Below are positions 26,543-33,357 of a DNA stretch of 64,000 nucleotides, one piece after another (within the stretch, counting starts at the first letter, position 1; each line of letters begins with the position of its first letter). A program made the translations under genes and the position numbers. Source of the DNA: Polyangium jinanense (GTDB taxonomy: Bacteria > Myxococcota > Polyangia > Polyangiales > Polyangiaceae); assembly GCF_028435365.1 (NCBI RefSeq), contig NZ_JAGTJJ010000014.1:62001-126000 (forward strand), written 5' to 3'. Under the pieces are notes generated by a model. That model was not told the origin of the DNA and did not search any database. It saw nothing but the letters and a program-made list of their open reading frames with translations.

Positions 26543-27100
26543 CTACGTCGGAGCCGTCGCCGGAGGATGCTCGCGCTCTGCCGGTGCTGCCTCCGCGTCT
26601 TCCGTGGCCGCCCGGGCCATGACGCTCGGCGCCGGGAGCTGCTTTGCGCCGGCCTTCGATCGCACGAACCGAGCGAGTTCGACGAAGGGCACGCGTGTCG
26701 GGCAGATCTCTTCCTTCTGCGCGAGCACCTCCATCGGCACGTGCGCGAGCGAGCGTGCCGCGGCGTCGTAGTCCGGCATGCTGCGCGACGACGAGAGCAC
26801 GATCGTCATGAGCCCGGGGTACTCCCCGTTCGAGGCCGCGATGCGATCCGCCTCGCCCACGTCGCAACGCCCGCACGCGATACACCGCGAAAAACTCGCG
26901 ACGCGCTCGCGCTCCGACGGGTCGAGCGCCGGCAGGCCGTCGGCGTCGTAGTTCTCGTGGAACAGCGGGAGGCCCGTCTTCCGCCCGAACAGCCTCCCGA
27001 CGAGGACCTTGAACAGCGACCAGGCAAGCACCACGAGAGCGAGCGCGCGACCGGAGAGCACGTTCTCCCTATAGCAACGTGCGCGCCTCGGGGCAGGCAT
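26543..27100 (-). CDS. Membrane-anchored 4Fe-4S-type protein, unknown role
   Basis: The product of 185 residues has an N-terminal membrane anchor (ALALVVLAWSLFKVLVGRLFG), a ferredoxin-like cysteine cluster CIACGRCD around residue 75 and a later EEICPTRVPF that could give a fourth ligand; the spacing C-x2-C-x2-C is that of a [4Fe-4S] cluster but the fourth Cys is far away. Similar small proteins occur among heterodisulfide-reductase-like electron carriers, but I cannot name the family. The start is uncertain: ATG at 27100 lacks a ribosome site, while a GTG at 27061 has GGGAG four bases upstream and would begin right at the anchor. It is divergent from the lipoprotein gene at 27182. Confidence 0.68.
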   Translation of the reverse strand: MPAPRRARCYRENVLSGRALALVVLAWSLFKVLVGRLFGRKTGLPLFHENYDADGLPALDPSERERVASFSRCIACGRCDVGEADRIAASNGEYPGLMTIVLSSSRSMPDYDAAARSLAHVPMEVLAQKEEICPTRVPFVELARFVRSKAGAKQLPAPSVMARAATEDAEAAPAEREHPPATAPT

Positions 27101-27181
27101 GGTTTCGCGGGCGACACGAACGAGCTGCCCGGGCCTTTGGATCCAAGCATCGCCCGAGACGTGGTAAGACCCGGGCAGGAG

Positions 27182-28063
27182 ATGCGCTTGTTTCGCGACC
27201 GCTTCGCCCCGTGCGCCCCGACCCGCGTTGCCGCGCGGACTTCCTTGTTTGCGCTCCTCGTCGCCCTGGCCACCTCGGCCTGCAGCGGCACGGGTGACGG
27301 CGGCACGGGAGATCCGCCCAGCAAGCCCGCCGCCGATCCTTGTGGCGGAGGCGACCGACTGTCCGACGTCGTCTCGGAGCCGACCTGGGTCGATCCCGAC
27401 CAGGCGATGAGCAATTTGTGCAGCTACCCGCCCGATCGGCCGGTCAACCTCTCGGGCCTGCGCATCGTGGCCATCGATCGCTTCGACGAGACCGGGAACG
27501 GCGCGTCGGGCAACTACTACGTGCAAGACGGCTGCGCTGATCCGATCGGCCCCTACTCCGGCATGACGGTGTACGCGCCCTCGTTCAGCCCGCCGGATCT
27601 ACGCCTCGCCGAGGGCGACGTCGTCGACGTGCTCGGCAACCTCATGGAGTTCCCCGGTCCCACGAGCGGCCCGTTCCCGCAGTGCCGCACCTTGCCGGAG
27701 ATCGGCGGCACCATGACGTTCCGCTTCGAGCTCGGCCCGGACCTTCCCGCGAGGACGATCCCGACCACCGACCTCAAGACGTACGAAGGCGCGCGCCAGT
27801 GGCTCGGCATGCTCGTGCGCATCGAAAATGTCGAGATCGCCGACAAGGCGTACGAGAGCAGCGGCCGTTACTCCGCGCCGATCGACGTCGGCGGCGGCAT
27901 CAGCCAGATCGACGTGCCGAGCATCTCGAACGAGCTCTTCGACCTGAAGAACAAGGGCCCGCTCCTCGCCGAGGGCGTGAAGTTCAAGGCCGTCACCGGC
28001 GTCGTCACCTACTTCTACGGCTTCAAGATCGCGCCTCGCTCCGCGGCCGACTTCGAGCTCTGA
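27182..28063 (+). CDS. Putative lipoprotein, beta-rich
   Basis: The 293-residue protein has a signal peptide with lipobox ATSAC at about residue 34. The mature part is beta-rich with motifs such as LRIVAIDRFDETGNGASGNYYVQD, YSGMTVYAP, RLAEGDVVDVLGNLMEF and WLGMLVRIENVEI (in pieces); this resembles the OB-fold-like regions found in secreted nucleases and adhesins, where a DG-N-YYVQD motif is common, but no catalytic site was seen. AGGAG abuts the ATG at 27182; a TTG at 27188 has better spacing and would remove two residues. It is followed after 28 bases by the M16-like lipoprotein gene, likely its operon partner. Confidence 0.75.
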   Translation: MRLFRDRFAPCAPTRVAARTSLFALLVALATSACSGTGDGGTGDPPSKPAADPCGGGDRLSDVVSEPTWVDPDQAMSNLCSYPPDRPVNLSGLRIVAIDRFDETGNGASGNYYVQDGCADPIGPYSGMTVYAPSFSPPDLRLAEGDVVDVLGNLMEFPGPTSGPFPQCRTLPEIGGTMTFRFELGPDLPARTIPTTDLKTYEGARQWLGMLVRIENVEIADKAYESSGRYSAPIDVGGGISQIDVPSISNELFDLKNKGPLLAEGVKFKAVTGVVTYFYGFKIAPRSAADFEL

Positions 28064-28091
28064 TCCCCCGAGCTCGCGCCTCGCACCGGCC

Positions 28092-30572
28092 ATGAAGACG
28101 ACGCCCGAGACCCCGCCCGACACCCACCCGCGGCGGCCTCCGTCGCGAACGTTCGTGCGCTTCGCCGCGCTCGCCGCGCCCCTCGTGCTCACCTCTTGCA
28201 GCGGCGCGAATGCAACGTCCACGCGGGGTGGTCCTTCGGTGCTCACCGCGCCCGGGGGCGCGCCGATCGCGGGGATCGAGGTCCATGCCCTCGACGAACG
28301 CCCGCGCCTCACGCTCGTGAACCGCGACGGTGATCCCGCGCCCGCCATCGCCGTCGCGTTCGCCACGGATCCGGGCCCGGCCACGGCCGCTGTGCTCTCG
28401 GCGCTCGTCGAGGCGCGCCTCACGACCGCGGGGTTCGAGACGCGCGTGCGCGCCGATCGCACCGGCTTCCGCGTCGAGTGGCTCGTCGACAACACCACGC
28501 GCATCACGCCCTTCTTCGGTGCGCTCGTCCGCGCGATGCGCGATCCCGTCGTCGCGAACGGGCCCGAGACGCCGCTCGTCACGCGCCGCCTTTTGGCCTT
28601 GCGCAAGACGCCGCTCGACGCGCCTGAGCTCGCGGCCGCCTCCGCGTGCACGGGGCGCCTCGGCCTCTCGCCGAGCGAGCCCGTGCCCGATCCCGCTGCG
28701 CCCACGTTCGCCGGCGAGCTCGAAGGACAACGCCGCGAAGGTCTGCACGCAGGACGCGCCTCCATCGCCGCCGTCGGCCCCGCGTCGTTCGGCGCGCTCG
28801 TCGCGAAGGCGCTCGAAGCGAGCGAAGGCTGGCCCATCGGCGAGCCCGCCGCCGATCCCTTCCCGACCGCCGACACCGTTGCGAGTTACGTCGCGCCGCC
28901 GCAGAGCGCGCCGCGCGGTCAGGTCACGCTCGCCGTTCGGCTCGGCGATGCCCTCGGCGCGGTCGCGACCGCTGAGCGCCTCGCGGCTCCGGGCTCACCG
29001 CTCCATGCGCGGCTCGGCAGCTTGCCGGAAGCGTTCCACGCCGTGGAGGTCGTCGGCGTCGCGCGCGCCCGCGGCGGCTGCGTGAGCGTCACCATCGAGC
29101 CCGACGTGCGCATCGATCCCGCTGCGCTCGAGCGCGCAGCTGCCCGCGCGGCTGCCATCACGCGTCACGAAATCCGCCTCGAAAGCGCGGCCCCTGCGAA
29201 CGCCTCTGTCGCGATGCGCCAGATCCTCTCCGCGGCCGACCCGCGCGACGCCGCATCCCGCGCTGCCTGGTGGGATCTCACGACGCCCGTTCCTTCTGCG
29301 CCTCCGCGTCTCGCCGTCGCGCTCGCCTTGCCGCCACGCGCAACGACCGCGCCTGGATCGTCCGGACGCACCTTCGCCGCCGAGCTCGACAGCGCGTGGG
29401 CGAAGGCGAACGAGCCTGTCGTCGAGCGTCGCGCCGCTGTCGAGCGTGGCCAGGGTGAGCTCTGGGCCCTCGTCGCGAGCCCTTGTGGCGTCGTCGACGA
29501 AGGCGCGACCGACGCGGGCTTGACGGCGCTCGCGATGCTCGCGGCCGCGGCCTCGCGTGATCCGAACGCGGGTGTCGCCCTCGAACCTTGGGTCGGACCG
29601 GATGGCGTCGGCCTCGTCGCGCATGCCGCGCCGCGTGACGAACACGAAACGCCCGTCGAACTCGCGCGGCGTGTCGGCGATGCGGCTGCGCGTGCCTTGT
29701 CGCCGACTGCGCTCACGTCGCTCGCGCTCACCGAAGCGCGCACCTCGGCGCTCGCGCACATCGAGCGCACGACCGGCCGCGGCGGCGTCGCCTTCGAAAC
29801 GCTCGCGTCCGCGCTCGTGCCCGAACATCCCTCGTGGCTCGATCCGCTCGGCGTCTACACGCGTGTCTCTGGTGCGGGCCTCGAAGGCACGCGCCTCCGG
29901 CTGCGCACGCTCCTCGAAGGACCGCTCCGCCTCGCGGTGCTCGCGAATGCGGACGCCGCGCAAGCTGCGGAGGTCGCGCAGGCCGTGGATCGATGGCTCG
30001 TCCCGCGACCGCCTGCGCGCGCTTGTCCGACCTCGACACGCGGCGCGCCTCGCACGGGCCCGCTCACGGCGCGCCTCGCGCGTGATGCAGGCCTCGCGCA
30101 GGCGCTCGTCGCGGCGCCCATGCCGGCCGTCTCTGCGTCTGGCCACGACCTCGCGCTCTTCGTCGCGCTCGCGCTCGGCGGCGACGGTGGCCTCCTCGAG
30201 GCTGCGCTCCCGCCTTCGAACGGCGTCCGCGCGACGGCGCGCATCGTCGGCACGAATCAAGCTGCTGCGCTCGTCATCGACGTCCGCGCGCCTTCGGATT
30301 TGCTTGCGTCTGCGGTGAACGACGTCCGCGCGCTCCTTGGCCGGCTCTCGCGCTCGGGCCTTGGCGCGCCGGAGTTCAGCCGCGCTGCGGCGCTCGCGTC
30401 GCGACGTGACACCGAATCACGCGCCGACCCGCGCCGCCGCCTCATCCAGCTCTGGTCTGGCCGCAGCCAAACGCCCCGCGAAACGCCCACGGCCCAAGCG
30501 ATCGCCGCCTTCCTTGCGACGTCCCTCGCCGAAAACGCGCTCCTCGTGGTCGAGACGCACCCGGATCCCTGA
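28092..30572 (+). CDS. M16-peptidase-like lipoprotein without the zinc motif
   Basis: The 826-residue protein has a lipoprotein signal (lipobox VLTSC near residue 37). The mature part has the rhythm of two M16 (insulinase/pitrilysin) modules: LTLVNRDGDPAPAIAVAFAT, AAVLSALVEARLTTAG, RVRADRTGFRVEWLVDNT, and later a second half with GDGGLLEAALPPSNGVRATARI. The HXXEH zinc-binding motif expected near residue 100 is absent, so it is probably an inactive homologue, like the non-catalytic partner subunits known in this family. Assignment rests on pattern, not on a search. The gene has very strong codon bias and ends six bases before a hairpin element. Confidence 0.65.
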   Translation: MKTTPETPPDTHPRRPPSRTFVRFAALAAPLVLTSCSGANATSTRGGPSVLTAPGGAPIAGIEVHALDERPRLTLVNRDGDPAPAIAVAFATDPGPATAAVLSALVEARLTTAGFETRVRADRTGFRVEWLVDNTTRITPFFGALVRAMRDPVVANGPETPLVTRRLLALRKTPLDAPELAAASACTGRLGLSPSEPVPDPAAPTFAGELEGQRREGLHAGRASIAAVGPASFGALVAKALEASEGWPIGEPAADPFPTADTVASYVAPPQSAPRGQVTLAVRLGDALGAVATAERLAAPGSPLHARLGSLPEAFHAVEVVGVARARGGCVSVTIEPDVRIDPAALERAAARAAAITRHEIRLESAAPANASVAMRQILSAADPRDAASRAAWWDLTTPVPSAPPRLAVALALPPRATTAPGSSGRTFAAELDSAWAKANEPVVERRAAVERGQGELWALVASPCGVVDEGATDAGLTALAMLAAAASRDPNAGVALEPWVGPDGVGLVAHAAPRDEHETPVELARRVGDAAARALSPTALTSLALTEARTSALAHIERTTGRGGVAFETLASALVPEHPSWLDPLGVYTRVSGAGLEGTRLRLRTLLEGPLRLAVLANADAAQAAEVAQAVDRWLVPRPPARACPTSTRGAPRTGPLTARLARDAGLAQALVAAPMPAVSASGHDLALFVALALGGDGGLLEAALPPSNGVRATARIVGTNQAAALVIDVRAPSDLLASAVNDVRALLGRLSRSGLGAPEFSRAAALASRRDTESRADPRRRLIQLWSGRSQTPRETPTAQAIAAFLATSLAENALLVVETHPDP

Positions 30573-30577
30573 TCCCA

Positions 30578-30679
30578 TGCATCGACCGCATCGCGGTCGA
30601 TGCACCTGAGGTCCAGGGCTTGCCCTGGTTCGGGTCCAGGGGCGAACAGCCCCTGGTCGGGACCGGGGTGAAACCCCGG
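30578..30679. repeat. Composite hairpin element, half copy D
   Basis: Begins with a 12-bp stem TGCATCGACCGC (loop ATC), then the CCAGGGCTTGCCCTGG, CCAGGGGCGAACAGCCCCTGG and CCGGGGTGAAACCCCGG palindromes in the same order as the right ends of copies A-C. No left end or core is present. It lies between the convergent stops at 30572 and 30704. Confidence 0.8.
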
Positions 30680-30703
30680 CGCTACGCCGCTGCGGGGCTC
30701 CCC

Positions 30704-31486
30704 TCAGAACAGATCGTCCGACTCTTCGAGAAGCTGCGGCTCCTTCGAATCCGAATCCGAATCTGCCTTGGCCTCGGCGGCGTCGTCATCATCGAAATCG
30801 TCGTCGTCCTCGTCCTCGTCGCGCTCTTCCTCGTCGATGTCCTCGTCGTCGCTCTGCGCGAGCACGGGCAGACGACGCTTGCCGACGGGACCCTCGTCCA
30901 CGTAGTCGCGCAGCCCCATCATGTCGCGCAGCGCTTGCAGCTTTGCGAGTGCCTTCACCTCGACCTGACGGATGCGCTCGCGCGTCAGGTTCATGATGGC
31001 GCCCACGTCTTCGAGCGTCGTGCCACCACGATCGGCCACGTCGAGCGCGCAGCTCTCGCTCATCTCCCAGGCTTCGAGATCCGGGAAGTTCAGCTTGATT
31101 GCGCCCGTCCTTGCCGACACGTCGAGGAACAGGTGGTGCTTGCACGACACGTACGGGCACGGCCGCGGACCGTCGGCGCACTCGGCGCGCGTGCGCGGCT
31201 TCCAGTAGTCCACCTCGGGATAGAGCATCCGCCCGATCTCGAGCTCGCGCTTGGTCATGCGCTTGACGCTGATCGTCCGGGCGCGGACCTCACGCTTGCG
31301 ACGCGAGCGCCTCTGCTCGCGCGTGATCGCGGTTGCGGATGTTGCGGGGGCTGCCTTTCGGGCGAGCGCGCCCTCGACGAGGTTCTCGTCGCCGGTCTCC
31401 CTCGTCTGCGCGTCGTTCATGCCGCTGTCCATATCGTCCTCGAGCTCTCCGAAACCGCCGAGCTCGCCATCACCCATCGTTGCCAT
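30704..31486 (-). CDS. Sigma-region-4-type DNA-binding protein with acidic tail
   Basis: The 260-residue protein starts at ATG 31486 behind GGGAGG. It has an N-terminal acidic/charged region, a basic stretch ([15 protein letters not shown]), a Cys/His segment [14 protein letters not shown] followed by [11 protein letters not shown], then a helix-turn-helix very close to sigma-70 region 4: [28 protein letters not shown]. The last 45 residues are almost all Asp/Glu. Related small proteins with CPxVxCxHHLxLDV plus a sigma-4 helix occur in phages and many bacteria; they lack region 2 and so cannot be complete sigma factors. It probably binds promoter DNA or core polymerase; the acidic tail could mimic DNA. 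Function unproven. Confidence 0.82.
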   Translation of the reverse strand: MATMGDGELGGFGELEDDMDSGMNDAQTRETGDENLVEGALARKAAPATSATAITREQRRSRRKREVRARTISVKRMTKRELEIGRMLYPEVDYWKPRTRAECADGPRPCPYVSCKHHLFLDVSARTGAIKLNFPDLEAWEMSESCALDVADRGGTTLEDVGAIMNLTRERIRQVEVKALAKLQALRDMMGLRDYVDEGPVGKRRLPVLAQSDDEDIDEEERDEDEDDDDFDDDDAAEAKADSDSDSKEPQLLEESDDLF

Positions 31487-31601
31487 GCGCTGCCTCCCGC
31501 TGGTCCTTCCGTACTGCGCGCGCACGTCCCCCTGCCCGTTCGGAGACCGGTCCGGACGAGTGCAGGGGTCCTGCTCCCTGTCGATTACGTTTTCGTCTTC
31601 A

Positions 31602-31634
31602 TCGATGGAGGACGGTCCAGCCGTCCTTCATCGA
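31602..31634. terminator. Hairpin downstream of the MerR gene
   Basis: TCGATGGAGGACGG and CCGTCCTTCATCGA pair with one mismatch around a five-base loop, 60 bases past the merR stop. No T tract follows on the minus strand, so it may be a processing or weak termination site rather than a classical terminator. Confidence 0.5.
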
Positions 31635-31695
31635 CTTGAAATCAGCCCCGAGGCGTCAACCGCGACGCCGCGGAAAAATCTTTTTTTTCGGTCCT

Positions 31696-32220
31696 TCAGG
31701 AGCCTGTTGCCGCTGCTCTTCGCGAGAGCCGGGCCTGGGCCATCAATCGCTCTTCGATCGCCGAGAGCTTGGCCACGAGGTCCTTGGCGAGCCTCTCCGC
31801 CATGGAGAGCTCCTGATGGATGGCTCGATCGCTCGTGTCGCTTCGCCGATCCTTGGCTGCGTCACGAAGCGCATCGAACACTTTACCGATTGTCCGCTCG
31901 AGCTCCTCGATGTCACCCCTCACGAAGAGGAACTCCCGCTGGATCTCCTCGATCGTGTAGTCCTGCGCCATCATTTCCTTGATGCGCTGGATCTGCCTGA
32001 CCACCGTCGCCGGGTAGAGCCCTTGCGAGCCCTGGTGCTTTCCCTTTTTGCCGACCCGGACGCTCCGGGGCAGGAGGCCGAGCTGTACGTATTTTCGAAG
32101 CGTGGCCTCACTGAATTTGATCCCGTGGGCGGCGAAGATGTCGAGGATCTCGGCCGACGTGATGCCTTGTTCGTGTTCGCGTTCGAGACGATCGAGCGCG
32201 TCGTCCGAGATCCGCTGCAA
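31696..32220 (-). CDS. MerR-family transcriptional regulator
   Basis: The 174-residue product has a short helical N-terminus, a MerR winged helix (about 20-90: ITSAEILDIFAAHGIKFSEATLRKYVQLGLLPRS and GLYPATVVRQIQRIKEMM in pieces) and a C-terminal dimerising coiled coil with no cysteines, B12 motif or recognised effector domain. The start is TTG at 32220, chosen because GGAGG sits seven bases upstream and the family match begins there. Its own promoter (32269-32298) has an inverted repeat between the -35 and -10, the classic MerR operator layout, so autoregulation is likely. Effector unknown. Confidence 0.88.
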   Translation of the reverse strand: MQRISDDALDRLEREHEQGITSAEILDIFAAHGIKFSEATLRKYVQLGLLPRSVRVGKKGKHQGSQGLYPATVVRQIQRIKEMMAQDYTIEEIQREFLFVRGDIEELERTIGKVFDALRDAAKDRRSDTSDRAIHQELSMAERLAKDLVAKLSAIEERLMAQARLSRRAAATGS

Positions 32221-32268
32221 GGTTCCGCCTCCGCCCCGTTCGGGGCAGCTCCCTTAACGACGCTCGTG

Positions 32269-32298
32269 AATGTATTCCACTCAGTAGAATACAGTCAA
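32269..32298 (-). promoter_or_regulatory. merR promoter with operator in the spacer
   Basis: On the minus strand TTGACT (32293-32298) and TACATT (32269-32274) are separated by 18 bases. An inverted repeat TGTATTC-N9-GAATACA (32271-32293) fills that spacer. MerR proteins bind dyads placed exactly there and twist the DNA. The surrounding 32230-32470 is strikingly A+T-rich for this genome. Confidence 0.7.
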
Positions 32299-32505
32299 TC
32301 TAACGGACTGTGATTATTTCCGGATGCGCGAAGAGCCTGCGCCTCCCGCATTTTCCGAAACGCACTAGGACATTTTCGGTCCGCCCTAGGATCGTTTTTT
32401 CTTGACCGTTTTGTGCATCTGAGGATCCCCCCCTCCCCCGTCAATGAGTGCATCTCCCTACACTGACTGCCGCTTTCCGCACGACTGATAGGCTTGCTCC
32501 CTCCC

Positions 32506-33357
32506 ATGGCCGACAAGAACCCCGACCCCCCTGCGCGGGTCCTGCGGGATGTGAATGCCCGCGGCGTCCGCATGCGTGTCCTCGAAGCAGGCTCGGGGCC
32601 CGCGCTCTTGCTCGTGCACGGCTTCCTCGTGAGCCACCGCTCGTTCGACGACATCATCGACGCGCTTGCGCCGCGCTTTCACGTCATCGCGCCCGATCTG
32701 CCCGGGTTCGGCGAGAGCGAGAAGCCGAGCCCGACACGTTATCCGTACGGGATCGAGGCCTTCGCCGAGTCGATGGCCGATCTCATCGCGGCCTTTGGCG
32801 TCGGCCGCGCGTCCGTCATCGGCCACGGGATGGGCGCGGCCGTCGCGCTCACGCTCGCGGCCGAACACCCTGAGCTCGTGACGCGCCTCGTCGTGGAGGA
32901 CGCGCTCTGTTACCCGTTCCCGCTGAGCCTCCGCGGCCGCTTGCCGCTCTTGCCCGTGCTCGGCGGCGCGATCTTCAAGCAGCTCTACGGACGCAGGACG
33001 TTCCGCTCCTACTTCCGCGACGAGTTCTTCCGCCCCGGCGCGGCGCTGCCGCACGAGCGCATCGATCAGCACTACGACTTCTTCAACGGCCCCTCCGCGC
33101 GCGAAAGCGCGTACGCAGTGCTGCGCGCCATCCTCGACACGCGACCGATCGTCGCGCGCATCACGCGCATCACGACGCCCACGCTCGTCGTGTGGGGCCG
33201 CGACGATCGCATCTTTCCGGCGGCCTCCGCGCAGCGCCTCGCGCGCGAGCTGCCCCAGGCCAAGCTCGCGATCCTCGACGCCGCGCACGCCCCGCACGAG
33301 GAGCGCCCGCGCGAGTTCGCCGACCTCGCCGCGCAATTCTTGGAGGGCAAACGGTGA
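32506..33357 (+). CDS. Alpha/beta-hydrolase-fold protein lacking the nucleophile
   Basis: The 283-residue protein has the order of the epoxide-hydrolase/haloalkane-dehalogenase-like family: LLLVHGFLVSHRSF (oxyanion HG), APDLPGFGES, then VIGHGMGAAVAL where the nucleophile elbow G-x-S-x-G reads G-H-G-M-G (Gly 108 for Ser/Asp), WGRDDRIFP (acid) and DAAHAPHEERP (His). It should be catalytically dead as a classical hydrolase, or use a different chemistry. The ATG at 32506 was chosen over a TTG 12 bases upstream. Its stop overlaps the next gene (GTGA), so it is coupled to a fused peptide-transporter gene and may serve as a ligand-binding accessory; that is inference. Confidence 0.82.
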   Translation: MADKNPDPPARVLRDVNARGVRMRVLEAGSGPALLLVHGFLVSHRSFDDIIDALAPRFHVIAPDLPGFGESEKPSPTRYPYGIEAFAESMADLIAAFGVGRASVIGHGMGAAVALTLAAEHPELVTRLVVEDALCYPFPLSLRGRLPLLPVLGGAIFKQLYGRRTFRSYFRDEFFRPGAALPHERIDQHYDFFNGPSARESAYAVLRAILDTRPIVARITRITTPTLVVWGRDDRIFPAASAQRLARELPQAKLAILDAAHAPHEERPREFADLAAQFLEGKR

